64,000 nucleotides of DNA from Azonexus hydrophilus (GCF_905120355.1 NZ_CAJHOB010000009.1:62001-126000); one strand, 5' to 3'. Counted from the stretch's first letter, positions 44,601-55,423 are shown. Numbers and translations are program-made. Notes: generated by a model not told the origin, from the sequence alone.

Positions 44601-44633
44601 AACAAAAAAGGCGCCGTAGCGCCTTTTTTGTTG
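44601..44633. terminator. Bidirectional terminator between folE2 and rplS
   Basis: A-run, GGCGC, CGTA, GCGCC, T-run, symmetrical on both strands. It ends the rightward folE2 transcript and the leftward rpsP-rimM-trmD-rplS transcript. Confidence 0.92.
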
Positions 44634-44646
44634 CTCTGCTGTCGAA

Positions 44647-45018
44647 TCAGGCGGAAACCTTCTTCGCCGGCAGCTTTTCCTTGATCCGTGCCGACTTGCC
44701 GGAACGCTCGCGCAGGTAGTACAGCTTGGCGCGGCGCACATCACCGCGGCGCTTCACATCGATGCTGGCAACCAGCGGCGAATAGGTCTGGAAAGTCCGC
44801 TCGACGCCTTCGCCGGAAGAAATTTTGCGCACGATGAAAGAGGAATTCAGGCCGCGATTGCGCTTGGCAATCACCACACCTTCATACGCCTGCAGACGCT
44901 CGCGGGCACCTTCCTTGACCTTGACCTGAACGACGACGGTGTCGCCGGGGCCAAATTCGGGAATGGTCTTGCCCAGGCGGGCAATTTCTTCTTGCTCAAG
45001 TTGTTGAATCAGGTTCAT
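44647..45018 (-). CDS. rplS: 50S ribosomal protein L19
   Basis: 123 residues from the ATG at 45018, preceded by AAGGA. Landmarks: [21 protein letters not shown] and the C-terminal [23 protein letters not shown]. It sits at the 30S-50S interface. Last gene of the rpsP operon, 22 nt after trmD. Confidence 0.96.
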   Translation of the reverse strand: MNLIQQLEQEEIARLGKTIPEFGPGDTVVVQVKVKEGARERLQAYEGVVIAKRNRGLNSSFIVRKISSGEGVERTFQTYSPLVASIDVKRRGDVRRAKLYYLRERSGKSARIKEKLPAKKVSA

Positions 45019-45040
45019 GTGAGATCCTTGTTGTTGAAAA

Positions 45041-45826
45041 TTACTCACCGCATTGCTCCGCTCCGGAAAGTTCCGTGAGGAGTTGCGTCTCTTCTGCAGT
45101 CAGACTGCGTTGCGCCAGCCATTTGGCCAACAGCTCCGGGCGGCGCTCCCGGGTCCGAGCCAGCGATTGCTGCAACCGCCAGCGCCGAATTCTTTCGTGG
45201 TTACCGGACAGCAACACCTCCGGCACCGCTTGTCCCGCATAAGTTTCCGGTCGAGTATAGTGCGGACAATCGAGCAGGCCACTGACAAAAGAGTCCTCCA
45301 CTGCCGACGTCGCATCACCAAGCACCCCGGGCAACTGACGAACGATGGCATCAATCAGCACCATCGCCGGCAACTCGCCACCGGACAACACAAAATCTCC
45401 GATCGAAATTTCTTCATCGACGCAGCGCTCGATCACACGCTCATCGACTCCTTCATATCGCCCGCACAGCAGTACCAGGCCCGTAGCTGCCTGTGCTTGC
45501 GCTGCCAGAGTCATCACCCGTTCATGCCGCAGGGGCTGCCCCTGGGGCGACAGATAAATCACCCGGCTGCTAGCGAGACCCGCTTCCTGCTGCGCGGCTT
45601 TAGCTGCCGCAATGGCCTTCTCCAGCGGCCCGGGCTGCATCAGCATGCCTGGACCACCGCCAAACGGACGATCATCGATCCGCCGCCAGGCATTTTCGGC
45701 AAAATCACGTGGGTTCCACGCCTGCCAAGCCCAACGATGCTCTTCCAGAGCGCGCCGGGTAATGCCACTTGCCGTCACTGCCGCGAACATCTCGGGGAAG
45801 AGTGTCACGCAGTCAAAACGGATCAC
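45041..45826 (-). CDS. trmD: tRNA (guanine-37-N1) methyltransferase
   Basis: 261 residues from a GTG at 45826 that overlaps the rimM stop (GTGA). SPOUT knot: [15 protein letters not shown] and [22 protein letters not shown]. It methylates G37 next to the anticodon and prevents frameshifting. The in-frame TTG at 45841 is an alternative but would lie inside rimM. Confidence 0.95.
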   Translation of the reverse strand: MIRFDCVTLFPEMFAAVTASGITRRALEEHRWAWQAWNPRDFAENAWRRIDDRPFGGGPGMLMQPGPLEKAIAAAKAAQQEAGLASSRVIYLSPQGQPLRHERVMTLAAQAQAATGLVLLCGRYEGVDERVIERCVDEEISIGDFVLSGGELPAMVLIDAIVRQLPGVLGDATSAVEDSFVSGLLDCPHYTRPETYAGQAVPEVLLSGNHERIRRWRLQQSLARTRERRPELLAKWLAQRSLTAEETQLLTELSGAEQCGE

Positions 45827-46344
45827 CAGTCGCGCTCCCAATCGACGTGAATCACGCCAGCAGCCACATCCACCTTGCCAACCACTGCCGCCACAAATGG
45901 CAGCAAGCGTTCGACAGATTCTGCAGCATCGGTATCGACCACACGCAAGACATCGTTGGCACCAGTCTCGATCAACCCGTCCACTCTGCCCAGCGACTCG
46001 CCGGCTTGATTGACCACCTTCAGGCCGACCAGATCCGCCCAGTAAAACTCATCTTCGGGCACTGCCGGCAAGGCCGCCCGCGGCGCACCGACCAGCATCC
46101 CCTTCATCGCCTCAGCTGCGGTACGATCGGCAACGCCGGCAAAGGCCACGACAAAACCATCACCGTGCGCCTTCAGCCCCTGCAGTTCATAGCCCTGCCA
46201 GGACCCGGATTCCTTACCGACCTGCCAGACCGGCAGATTCTTCCAGCTCAGCGGGTCATCACCGTAAATCTGCAGGTGCATCCAGCCGCGCACCCCGTAA
46301 GGTTCGACCAGACGACCAAGAACGATGATCTCGCTGACAGGCAA
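45823..46344 (-). CDS. rimM: Ribosome maturation factor RimM
   Basis: 173 residues. N-terminal RimM domain ([18 protein letters not shown]) and C-terminal PRC-barrel ([15 protein letters not shown]). It helps 30S head assembly near S19. The only usable start is a TTG at 46344, 4 nt after the rpsP stop with which it is in frame, so low-level translation coupled to rpsP is expected. Confidence 0.94.
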   Translation of the reverse strand: MPVSEIIVLGRLVEPYGVRGWMHLQIYGDDPLSWKNLPVWQVGKESGSWQGYELQGLKAHGDGFVVAFAGVADRTAAEAMKGMLVGAPRAALPAVPEDEFYWADLVGLKVVNQAGESLGRVDGLIETGANDVLRVVDTDAAESVERLLPFVAAVVGKVDVAAGVIHVDWERDW

Positions 46345-46350
46345 GGAATC

Positions 46351-46602
46351 TTACGCAGCCGGCTTGGCGTTTTGCTTGACCAGACGAGCGACCGTCGGCG
46401 ACAGCTGGGCACCGTTGTTGACCCAGTATTCCAGGCGATCGGTGGCGATACGCAGAGTTTCGGCGGCACCGGAAGCCATCGGGTTGTAGAAACCAATGCG
46501 CTCAACCGAACGACCATCGCGACGATTGCGCGAATCGGTAACCACCATGTTGTAGAACGGACGCTTCTTGGCGCCACCACGAGCAAGACGAATAACAACC
46601 AT
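46351..46602 (-). CDS. rpsP: 30S ribosomal protein S16
   Basis: 83 residues with [20 protein letters not shown] at the N-terminus. Primary assembly protein of the small subunit and first gene of the rpsP-rimM-trmD-rplS operon. Confidence 0.97.
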   Translation of the reverse strand: MVVIRLARGGAKKRPFYNMVVTDSRNRRDGRSVERIGFYNPMASGAAETLRIATDRLEYWVNNGAQLSPTVARLVKQNAKPAA

Positions 46603-46638
46603 GGGAATGATTTCCTAAGCTGGGAAAAAAGACGTGGG

Positions 46639-46666
46639 ATTATAGCGGTTAAGCAACAAAAAACAA
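46639..46666 (-). promoter_or_regulatory. Promoter of the rpsP operon
   Basis: Read leftward: TTGTTT, 16 nt, TATAAT. The -10 is perfect and lies 37 nt upstream of the rpsP ATG. Confidence 0.55.
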
Positions 46667-46736
46667 GCAGCAAACCTGCCATGGACGCAGCCGCGGCGTG
46701 CACATTTTTGCCTTTTTTGCTAATCTGCGCCCCACC

Positions 46737-48242
46737 ATGAGCCCCATTTCAAGCGCCCTCACCAGCACCGCCGATGATTCCGGCATTGACGACATCCTGC
46801 AGTGGCTGGCTGGCGCGCCAGAAATACTCGACGACGCGCATGTCGACAGCTTGTTTGAACAACTCACCCTGCTGCGCCAGACCCCCTTGCCAACACCGCA
46901 GCGGGTTCGGCTGCTCGACCTCATCTTCCCCCGCATCGAATCGCTGATCGAGCACCAACACACCAGCCTGCGCGACCTGCCCCTCCCCATCTCCCGGCGG
47001 CTACGGCAACGCATCCGTGCCTTGCTCGATTTGCTGGAAATTTTGGCCCAGGACTATCTCAACACCTTGGCGCTGCTGTTCGACCCGCTCAATCAACCGC
47101 CCACGAATATGGCGCAAACCACGCTGCGCCGGGCAATTTTGTTGCTCATCTGGCAGATACAGCTGCACGACCGGATTTCCGCCACCCCCCGCGCCGGCTT
47201 GTGGCAGCAATTGCACAGCACCTACCAGTCGGCACGGCGCTTGGCGGTGGAGCGCGCCCCGGGGCCACAGAACGGCCCGTCAATCGAGCGCATCTACCTC
47301 AACGCCCTGTTGCTTGCAGCCATTCAGCCATCTTCCTACACCGCCGAGGAGCTCAGCTTCGTCGACCATCTGGTCAGGCGCCTCTCACCGCCGCTACGCC
47401 TCGAAGACACGCCATGCACTGATGCTGCGGCATGCTTCTGGATTGACCCCGAGCGCGACACCCCGGCCACGGCCCTGCTGCGTCGTTCTCCGAGCCCGGA
47501 AAGCCGCACCTGGTTTTTCAATAGCAGCGAACTTGCCCGCCTGATTAGCGAACTACGCCAATCCCTGCACCAGGGCAACACCCCGGCACAACTCGATTTG
47601 CCCGATTTTGCCGCCACCCGCGCCGGACAGGGTGTGCTACGCCGCCTTGAAACCGCCTGGGGCAACCCCGTCAAACGCAAATTCCCCCGCCGCCGGCAAA
47701 TCTATCGGGTACGCCTCCACGCCGGCCTCAACACCCTGCACCGCCTGCTCCGCAAAGGAGAAACAAAGAGCGGCAGCGAATGGATGGTGACCAATGAAAG
47801 CCCGGATGGGTATGCCCTGATGCACGTGTCGGGCAGCACATCGACGCTGCGCGTCGGTGACATCGTATCGATTCGGCCGCAACAGGCAGCGACGCCGGGA
47901 GAAAGCAACTGGCATCTCTGCATCGTCCGCTGGGCCTTGTCTGACAATCCCGAACACATCGAGATCGGCCTGCAACTGCTCTCCGCCCGCCCCATGCCCG
48001 CTCGCGTCATCCGGGCGCAGGCCAAGGAGGACACACAAACTCCAGCACTGCTCCTGCCAGCCACCCCGGTCCATCCGGAGCAGACCCTGGTGGTTCCCAG
48101 CGGCCTGCTGCACGAAGATCTCCGGCATGTGGTGCTGATGATCGAGCAGGGCAACCTGAGTATCCGCGAAATCCGTACCGGCGCCCTGCGCGAGCAAACC
48201 GGCGCCGTAGAAATCTTCACCATCTTTCCCGAAACGCCCTGA
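46737..48242 (+). CDS. Unknown protein with degenerate C-terminal PilZ-like domain (501 aa)
   Basis: Start at the ATG at 46737; the ATG at 46698 would extend into the rpsP promoter region. Residues 1-300 are helical with no known motif. Around 318-324 RRRQIYR and 353-358 NESPDG mimic the PilZ pattern RxxxR...[D/N]xSxxG, followed by beta strands. If real it would bind c-di-GMP, matching the EAL protein elsewhere in the window. Conserved next to rpsP in related bacteria as far as I recall. Function unknown. Confidence 0.6.
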   Translation: MSPISSALTSTADDSGIDDILQWLAGAPEILDDAHVDSLFEQLTLLRQTPLPTPQRVRLLDLIFPRIESLIEHQHTSLRDLPLPISRRLRQRIRALLDLLEILAQDYLNTLALLFDPLNQPPTNMAQTTLRRAILLLIWQIQLHDRISATPRAGLWQQLHSTYQSARRLAVERAPGPQNGPSIERIYLNALLLAAIQPSSYTAEELSFVDHLVRRLSPPLRLEDTPCTDAAACFWIDPERDTPATALLRRSPSPESRTWFFNSSELARLISELRQSLHQGNTPAQLDLPDFAATRAGQGVLRRLETAWGNPVKRKFPRRRQIYRVRLHAGLNTLHRLLRKGETKSGSEWMVTNESPDGYALMHVSGSTSTLRVGDIVSIRPQQAATPGESNWHLCIVRWALSDNPEHIEIGLQLLSARPMPARVIRAQAKEDTQTPALLLPATPVHPEQTLVVPSGLLHEDLRHVVLMIEQGNLSIREIRTGALREQTGAVEIFTIFPETP

Positions 48243-48589
48243 TGCTCACCGCCGACCGCCTGCGCTACCTGACCTGCGCTACGCTGACTGCATTGATTTT
48301 CCTCTGCATCTTCTGGGAAGGCTGGCTCGCCCCCTTACGCCCCGGCGGCTCCTGGCTGATCCTCAAGGGAGCCATCCTGCTGGCGCCGCTGTTCGGTCTC
48401 CTGCGTGGCAAACGCTACACCTACAAATGGTTGTCCCTGCTGATCCAGTTCTATCTGCTGGAAGGTCTGGTACGCGGCACCAGCGACAGCGGCCTGACCC
48501 AAACCCTGGCCATCGCGGAAACCCTGCTGGCTCTCGTCATTTTCATCTGCTGCATCGCCTTTGTCAGGCAGACGCGCCAAACCGCTTAA
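48242..48589 (+). CDS. DUF2069-type inner-membrane protein
   Basis: 115 residues with four TM segments. The ATG shares its A with the stop of the preceding gene (TGATG), so translation is coupled. The pattern resembles the DUF2069 family of small membrane proteins with no known role. Its TAA overlaps the pssA stop by 3 nt, tail to tail. Confidence 0.72.
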   Translation: MLTADRLRYLTCATLTALIFLCIFWEGWLAPLRPGGSWLILKGAILLAPLFGLLRGKRYTYKWLSLLIQFYLLEGLVRGTSDSGLTQTLAIAETLLALVIFICCIAFVRQTRQTA

Positions 48590-49341
48590 GCGCTGCTTTT
48601 ACCCCGGACCAGACCGATTGCCGCCAGTACGTAGCCAGACAGACAATAAACGACAAAGAAAGAAAACAGGGCAATCTCGGGACTGTAGGCCACCAGAGCA
48701 AAGCCCAGGGCGATCGCGGCAATCACGAAAAAAGGCACGCTTTTCTTGAGATTCACATCCTTGAAGCTGTAATAGCGGATGTTGGAAATCATGGTCAATC
48801 CGGCAAAGATGGTCAGCACACACGCCAGCCAGCGTACGTCATAACCTGAGACATCCGCCAACAGCATCACCCAAACCAGACCGGCAACCAGTGCAGCCGC
48901 AGCGGGTGAAGGCAAACCCTGGAAAAACCGTTTGTCGACCACTTCCAGCGTTGTATTGAACCGCGCCAGCCGCAAAGCCGCCCCAGCACAGTAGATGAAG
49001 GCGGCAATCCAGCCCAGGCGCCCCAGATCCTTCAGGGCCCATTCATACATCACCAAGGCAGGCGCCACACCAAAGCTGACCATATCGGAAAGGGAGTCAT
49101 ATTCGGCCCCAAACGCCGATTGCGTGTTGGTCAGACGCGCCACCCGACCGTCCAACCCATCCAGAACCATGGCAATGAAAATCGCCATGGCCGCACGCTC
49201 GAAATCTCCTTGCATCCCCTGGACGATGGCAAAAAATCCGGCGAACAGGGCCGCCGTCGTAAACAGATTCGGCAGGACATAAATGCCCCGGCGTTTGACT
49301 TCAGGATTGAACAAGGATTTGCGAGGTTTGAGTTCTGTCAT
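48586..49341 (-). CDS. pssA: CDP-diacylglycerol-serine O-phosphatidyltransferase
   Basis: 251 residues with several TM segments. CDP-alcohol phosphotransferase motif: D64-G65, A68-R69, G78, D82 and D86. It makes phosphatidylserine, the precursor of phosphatidylethanolamine. It lies downstream of the ilv genes, an order common in betaproteobacteria, but the hairpin at 49414-49443 separates it from ilvC. Confidence 0.93.
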   Translation of the reverse strand: MTELKPRKSLFNPEVKRRGIYVLPNLFTTAALFAGFFAIVQGMQGDFERAAMAIFIAMVLDGLDGRVARLTNTQSAFGAEYDSLSDMVSFGVAPALVMYEWALKDLGRLGWIAAFIYCAGAALRLARFNTTLEVVDKRFFQGLPSPAAAALVAGLVWVMLLADVSGYDVRWLACVLTIFAGLTMISNIRYYSFKDVNLKKSVPFFVIAAIALGFALVAYSPEIALFSFFVVYCLSGYVLAAIGLVRGKSSA

Positions 49342-49413
49342 GCGAGAGGCAACAAGTCACGGTAAAACCGCAGGCGATTAGGATACACCGCAATCGCCCA
49401 GTACAGAGACAAC

Positions 49414-49443
49414 GCGGGCGGTGCAGTTACCCACACCGCCCGC
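49414..49443 (-). terminator. Hairpin after ilvC
   Basis: A perfect 10-bp GCGGGCGGTG/CACCGCCCGC stem with a 10-nt loop, 24 nt past the ilvC stop. It lacks a T run, so it may act as a weak terminator or protect the 3' end of the ilv message. Confidence 0.5.
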
Positions 49444-49466
49444 GGCGAAGAAAAAGCAGGTGTAGA

Positions 49467-50507
<1,041 letters not shown>

Positions 50508-50999
50508 TTAGACTTTGAGAATGCGATCGCCACGGCCGATGCCACAAACACCGGTGCGAACGGTTTCGAGAATCAAGCCGCCATCAAGCGCAGCAATGAA
50601 GGCATCGAGCTTGGTGCTGTCGCCAGTGAGCTCAATGACATAGGTCGTTTCGGTCACGTCGATGATACGGCCACGGAAAATGTCGGTCATGCGCTTCATC
50701 TCTTCACGGTCCTTGCCGGTGGCACGCACCTTGATCATCATCAGCTCACGCTCGACGTGTGCAGCTTCCGACAGATCGACGACCTTGACCACATCAACCA
50801 GCTTGTTCAGCTGCTTGGTGATCTGCTCGACGACATCGTCCGAGCCAACTGTCAGGATGGTCATGCGCGAGAGCGATTCGTCCTCGGTCGGCGCCACGGT
50901 AAGTGACTCGATGTTGTAGCCACGCGCCGAAAACAGGCCGGAAACACGGGACAGTGCACCGGCTTCGTTTTCGATCAGGATGGAAATAATGTGTCGCAT
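50508..50999 (-). CDS. ilvN: Acetolactate synthase regulatory subunit
   Basis: 163 residues from the ATG at 50999; the upstream ATG at 51017 touches the ilvB stop. N-terminal ACT domain (HIISILIENEAGALSRVSGLFSARG split as ISILIENEAGALSRV... then GYNIESLTVAPTE) that binds valine for feedback control; second ACT-like domain at about 85-160. Length and sequence fit the IlvH/IlvN small subunit. Confidence 0.93.
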   Translation of the reverse strand: MRHIISILIENEAGALSRVSGLFSARGYNIESLTVAPTEDESLSRMTILTVGSDDVVEQITKQLNKLVDVVKVVDLSEAAHVERELMMIKVRATGKDREEMKRMTDIFRGRIIDVTETTYVIELTGDSTKLDAFIAALDGGLILETVRTGVCGIGRGDRILKV

Positions 51000-51017
51000 A
51001 GTATTTTCTTTCCCCAC

Positions 51018-52718
51018 TTACAGTTCTTCGGCCAGGATCATTTCGGTCAGACCCTTGCCGGCCGCCACCATGGGGAAGACGTTGGCGCCCGGATCAATGA
51101 TGAAGTCCATGAACACGAGATCGTTCTTGTGTTCGGTGAAGGCCTTCTGCAGCGCCGGCACCACGTCTTCGGGCTTCTCGATGCGCATGCCGACGTGCCC
51201 GTAGGCTTCTGCCAGCTTGACGAAATCCGGCAGTGAAGACACATAGGACTGCGAATAGCGCTTCGAATAGAACATTTCCTGCCACTGGCGCACCATGCCC
51301 AGCATGCCGTTGTTCAGGTTGATGATTTTCACCGGCAGTTCGTATTGTTTGCAGGTGGACATTTCCTGAATGCACATCTGAATCGAGCCCTCGCCGGTAA
51401 TGCAAGCGACCGGCGCCCCCGGATTGGCCATCAGCACGCCCATGCCGTACGGCAGGCCGACACCCATGGTGCCCAGACCGCCTGAATTGATCCAGCGGCG
51501 CGGCTTGTCAAACTTGTAGTACTGCGCCGCGAACATCTGGTGCTGCCCCACATCGGAAGTGATGAAGGCTTCGCCGGCGGTCACTTCGTACAGTTTTTCC
51601 ACCACGTACTGCGGCATGATGTGATTGCTCTGACGATAAGCCAGCGAATTGCGGCCACGCCAGGTATCGATCTGTTTCCACCAGTCCGCAACTTCCGGAT
51701 CGGTCTTGCAGCCGGTATCAAGCAGCTTGAGCATTTCGTCGAGCACGTCGGCAACATTGCCGACGATGGGCACATCCACCTTGACCCGTTTGGAAATGGA
51801 CGACGGATCGACGTCGATATGAATGATGCGCCGCTGTTCGCTGCCAAAATGCTCCGGGTTACCGATCACGCGGTCATCGAAGCGAGCGCCCACTGCCAGG
51901 ATCACGTCGGCGTAGTGCATGGCGTTATTGGCTTCGAACGTGCCATGCATACCCAGCATGCCGACGAACTGGCGATCAGTGGCCGGATAGGCACCAAGCC
52001 CCATCAGCGTGTTGGTCACCGGGAAGTCGAGCTTTTTTGCCAGCCGCGTCAACTGCTCGGCCGCATCGGACAGGATCACCCCACCGCCAGCATAAATGAT
52101 CGGCCGCTTGGCTTCCTGCAGAACCTGGACGGCTTTCTTGATCTGCCCCAGATGGCCTTTGACCACCGGATTGTAGGAGCGCATCTGGATCGTCTTCGGG
52201 TACTCGAACTCGCACATCTGGGCGGTGACATCCTTCGGAATATCCACCACCACCGGCCCCGGGCGGCCGGTCGCCGCAATGTGGAAGGCCTTCTTGATGG
52301 TCAGCGCCAGATCCTTGACATCCTTGACCAGGAAATTGTGCTTGACGCACGGGCGGGTGATGCCCACCGTGTCACATTCCTGGAAAGCATCCTGGCCGAT
52401 GTAGCTGGTCGGCACCTGGCCGCACAGCACGACCATCGGAATCGAGTCCATGTAGGCGGTGGCGATACCGGTCACCGTGTTGGTCACCCCCGGGCCGGAC
52501 GTCACCAGCGCGACGCCAACGCGCTGCGAGGAACGCGAGTACGCATCCGCCGCATGGACTGCCGCCTGTTCATGGCGCACCAGAACGTGTTTGATGAGAT
52601 CCTGCTTGAAGAGTGCGTCGTAGATATGCAGCACGGACCCGCCCGGGTAGCCGAACACGCAGTCCACCTTCTCTTCCTGCAAGCACTTGATTACAATTTC
52701 CGCACCGCTGATCATCAT
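51018..52718 (-). CDS. ilvB: Acetolactate synthase catalytic subunit
   Basis: 566 residues from the ATG at 52718; the TTG at 52730 is an in-frame alternative. E50 (VLVRHEQAA) is the ThDP-activating Glu. The ThDP/Mg motif is GEGSIQM...NLNNGMLG with Glu in place of the usual Asp. It joins two pyruvates, or pyruvate and 2-oxobutyrate. First gene of ilvB-ilvN-ilvC. No Shine-Dalgarno sequence is evident and no leader peptide of attenuator type is seen. Confidence 0.94.
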   Translation of the reverse strand: MMISGAEIVIKCLQEEKVDCVFGYPGGSVLHIYDALFKQDLIKHVLVRHEQAAVHAADAYSRSSQRVGVALVTSGPGVTNTVTGIATAYMDSIPMVVLCGQVPTSYIGQDAFQECDTVGITRPCVKHNFLVKDVKDLALTIKKAFHIAATGRPGPVVVDIPKDVTAQMCEFEYPKTIQMRSYNPVVKGHLGQIKKAVQVLQEAKRPIIYAGGGVILSDAAEQLTRLAKKLDFPVTNTLMGLGAYPATDRQFVGMLGMHGTFEANNAMHYADVILAVGARFDDRVIGNPEHFGSEQRRIIHIDVDPSSISKRVKVDVPIVGNVADVLDEMLKLLDTGCKTDPEVADWWKQIDTWRGRNSLAYRQSNHIMPQYVVEKLYEVTAGEAFITSDVGQHQMFAAQYYKFDKPRRWINSGGLGTMGVGLPYGMGVLMANPGAPVACITGEGSIQMCIQEMSTCKQYELPVKIINLNNGMLGMVRQWQEMFYSKRYSQSYVSSLPDFVKLAEAYGHVGMRIEKPEDVVPALQKAFTEHKNDLVFMDFIIDPGANVFPMVAAGKGLTEMILAEEL

Positions 52719-52754
52719 GCTCGAGCCCAAAAGCTGTTAGCCTAAAAGGGTGTA

Positions 52755-52783
52755 ACCTTAATCGACACCCCCGAAGCGGTCAA
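52755..52783 (-). promoter_or_regulatory. Promoter of the ilvBNC operon with overlapping inverted repeat
   Basis: Read leftward: TTGACC, 17 nt, TAAGGT. The inverted repeat GGGTGT-N11-ACACCC (52748-52770) covers the -10 and would suit a repressor. The transcript would have a short leader of about 30 nt. Confidence 0.5.
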
Positions 52784-52838
52784 GATTCTCCCGGATAAAA
52801 GTCCGCTTTTTCCCGCACCGCAACATTTTTCCCACACC

Positions 52839-53303
52839 ATGATCCAAGACCCTTCCAGCATCGGCCGCCGGCTGGGTGCCATGCTCTATGAAAGCCTGGT
52901 CATCTTCGCCCTTTTGATCGCCTTTTTCCTGTTTCCGCAGATCATTTTTCAGGCCTTTGGCTGGCAACCCAGCGGCCGCCTGCAGTGGCTGCACGTTTTC
53001 CTTGTGCTCATGGTCTATTTCGTCTGGTGCTGGCTGCACGGTGGCCAGACCTTACCGATGAAAACATGGAAACTACGCATTGAAAGTGCCGATGGAACAT
53101 CGCTGCGCCCGCTCCAGGCCATGCTGCGCTACATGGCCTGCTGGCCCAGCATCGTGCTGGGCGGCATCGGCATCATCTGGGCACTGTTTGACCGCGAAGG
53201 CCAGTTTCTGCACGACCGTATCGCGGGCACCCGTATTGCCAGGCCACCCGACTCAGCGCCGCTCAACCCACCAGATGAGCGTCCCCGCCGCCAGAAGAAA
53301 TAG
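52839..53303 (+). CDS. RDD-family membrane protein
   Basis: 154 residues. RDD domain: R8-R9 and D-containing first TM (SIGRRLGAMLYESLVIF), then three further TM segments and FDREGQFLHDRIAGTRI near the end. Function unknown; some relatives act in ion exchange. Its last 51 nt overlap the convergent lptG gene. Confidence 0.8.
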   Translation: MIQDPSSIGRRLGAMLYESLVIFALLIAFFLFPQIIFQAFGWQPSGRLQWLHVFLVLMVYFVWCWLHGGQTLPMKTWKLRIESADGTSLRPLQAMLRYMACWPSIVLGGIGIIWALFDREGQFLHDRIAGTRIARPPDSAPLNPPDERPRRQKK

Positions 53304-54344
53304 CGCCGAAGGCGCCAGCGCGCTGGCAAAGGGCGGCCAGGAGTTGATGATGCCAAGATTGGAGAAGAGCCCATTCAAGGCATAGAAAGCAATACCGAGC
53401 ATGACACCACCAAAGATCTTCAGGCTGACCCCCCCCACGCGATCATGCGTATAGCCGAACGGCAGCGCCAGCGTCACCATCACCAGCGCAGCCAGCGGGT
53501 AAAAGAGCTTCTTCCAGATGGCAATTTCGTAGCGCCCGGTGTTTTGTTTGTTGTTCGACAGATGCCGGGTATAGCCGAACAGGTCGTACAAGGACATGCG
53601 CTCCGGCGCCACCATCAGCACGGAGAGCAGGTCAGGCGTGATCGACGACGGCCAGAGCTCCTCTTCCTGACGCTCCACCCGTGCCGATTCGCCCTCCAGC
53701 ACGGTCCTCACCACCTGCTGCATCCGCCAGCCGGAAGCTGCCTCACTGTAGCTGGCGGCTTTGGCCTCGAGCACGCTCTGCAAGGCTTTGTCTTCAGCAA
53801 AACGGTAGATGCGAATATCTTCCAGATAGGCAGGATCGAGCGGATTACGCACATTGATGAACTGATTGCCATCCTTGATCCAGATCCCGCTCATGAAACC
53901 CTGCTGCGCGAACGGCTTGTCCAGCGCCCCGGATTTGAGCCGCTGTTCCAGGCGATCGGTCCACGGCACAACCACTTCACCGAGCAGGAAAGTTGCGAGG
54001 GCCAGCAGTCCCGCCACGCGGTAAAGCGTCAACAGGAGACTGCGCGTAGACAACCCGGAGGCGCGCAGCACCGTTATTTCCGAGTGGCGCGCCAGGGTCG
54101 CCAGAGCGTACAGGGTACCGATCAGGCAGGCCACCGGCAGCAATTCATAGATCAGCCCGGGCATCGACAGTAACACGGCCAGCACGGCCACACCGGCACC
54201 GTAGCGATCACGCCCGACCCCCCGCAGCTCCTCGATGAAATCAAAGAAGGCAAACAAGGCGATGAAGGCCAGCAACACCAACCCCACCGCAGCGAGGGTT
54301 TCGCGCACCAGATAGCGCTGGTAAATCTTCCGGGCCAGCCTCAT
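53253..54344 (-). CDS. lptG: LPS export permease LptG
   Basis: 363 residues. YjgP/YjgQ family: three N-terminal TM segments (TM1 starting about residue 15), a periplasmic beta-jellyroll of about 170 residues, three C-terminal TM segments. With LptF and LptB it pulls lipopolysaccharide out of the inner membrane. ATGA overlap with lptF. It overlaps the RDD gene tail to tail. Confidence 0.92.
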   Translation of the reverse strand: MRLARKIYQRYLVRETLAAVGLVLLAFIALFAFFDFIEELRGVGRDRYGAGVAVLAVLLSMPGLIYELLPVACLIGTLYALATLARHSEITVLRASGLSTRSLLLTLYRVAGLLALATFLLGEVVVPWTDRLEQRLKSGALDKPFAQQGFMSGIWIKDGNQFINVRNPLDPAYLEDIRIYRFAEDKALQSVLEAKAASYSEAASGWRMQQVVRTVLEGESARVERQEEELWPSSITPDLLSVLMVAPERMSLYDLFGYTRHLSNNKQNTGRYEIAIWKKLFYPLAALVMVTLALPFGYTHDRVGGVSLKIFGGVMLGIAFYALNGLFSNLGIINSWPPFASALAPSALFLLAAGTLIWWVERR

Positions 54345-55423
54345 GACACCTTCCTCCGCCAGCGCAACCCACCCGCCTGGCGCGCATAGAACAGAAGAAG
54401 CAGTGGCAGCAGCATCAGGACGTGCGGCAGGAACATGCCTACGGCAAACGGCAATTTGCCTTTCATGACCCAGGTCTGCGCAATCGACATCACGTTGCTG
54501 TAAATGGCGTAAATGATGATTGCAATCAACAAATTGGCCGACCTTCCGGCGCGTGGATTGACATACGCGAGCGGTATCGCCATCAATACCAATATCAAGG
54601 CTGAAACCGGTACGGCAATACGATAGACCACTTCGCTGCGCATGATCGGATCATCCATCTGGATCAACTCGAGGAAGGGAATCCGACCCGGGGCACGGCG
54701 TGTCTGCGGGGTGTCACCATCTTCGGTGCGCACGGCATAACGCTCGAAATCCATCACCCGGAAGGCCGGCGTCCCCGGCTCGACTTCATAGCGACGCCCC
54801 TGCTCCAGCACCAGAAAACGTTCGCCGCCAGCCAGGGTTTCCTGATGACCGCGCTCCGACATCACCACCCCCAGCTTGCCTTCCAGCATCGAGGCGACAA
54901 ACACGGTACCTATCCTGCCACTCTGATCATCGAGATTTTCGATGAAATAGACCTGCTGTCCGTCACGGATTTCACGAAACGCTCCCGGCGTCACCATCGA
55001 CAACTCGGAACGCACGGACATGGTCGCCTGGTATGTCGCCTGCGCCTGCGTCGCCCAGGGCGACAGCACCATGGAAAGGGCAGCAATGACCAGGAGAATC
55101 GGCAGCGAAAAGCGGATCACCGGACCAATCCAGCGCTGCAAGGGCATGCCGCTGGCGAACCAGACCACCATTTCCGAATCGCGGTACATCCGCGACAAGG
55201 ACAGCAATACTGCAATGAACAGCGTGAGCGTCAGCAGCATCGGCATATAGCGGGTCGCGGCGAAGGTCAACATCGCCAGCACGCCCTCCGGGGCGAGCTT
55301 GCCCAACGCCGCATCCTTCAATAAGCGGATGAGCTGGACAGAAAGAACGACCGCCAGCAATACCACGATGGTAGCGGCCGCCGCCTGGGCAAATTCACGC
55401 CGCGCGGCGCGCTCGTAGATCAT
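54341..55423 (-). CDS. lptF: LPS export permease LptF
   Basis: 360 residues from the ATG at 55423. N-terminus IYERAARREFAQAAAATIV, then the LptF/G fold with the GMPLQRW coupling helix facing LptB. Partner of LptG in the Lpt bridge. It is divergent from pepA, 85 nt apart, the arrangement found across proteobacteria. Longer in-frame starts upstream lie inside pepA on the other strand. Confidence 0.92.
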   Translation of the reverse strand: MIYERAARREFAQAAAATIVVLLAVVLSVQLIRLLKDAALGKLAPEGVLAMLTFAATRYMPMLLTLTLFIAVLLSLSRMYRDSEMVVWFASGMPLQRWIGPVIRFSLPILLVIAALSMVLSPWATQAQATYQATMSVRSELSMVTPGAFREIRDGQQVYFIENLDDQSGRIGTVFVASMLEGKLGVVMSERGHQETLAGGERFLVLEQGRRYEVEPGTPAFRVMDFERYAVRTEDGDTPQTRRAPGRIPFLELIQMDDPIMRSEVVYRIAVPVSALILVLMAIPLAYVNPRAGRSANLLIAIIIYAIYSNVMSIAQTWVMKGKLPFAVGMFLPHVLMLLPLLLLFYARQAGGLRWRRKVS

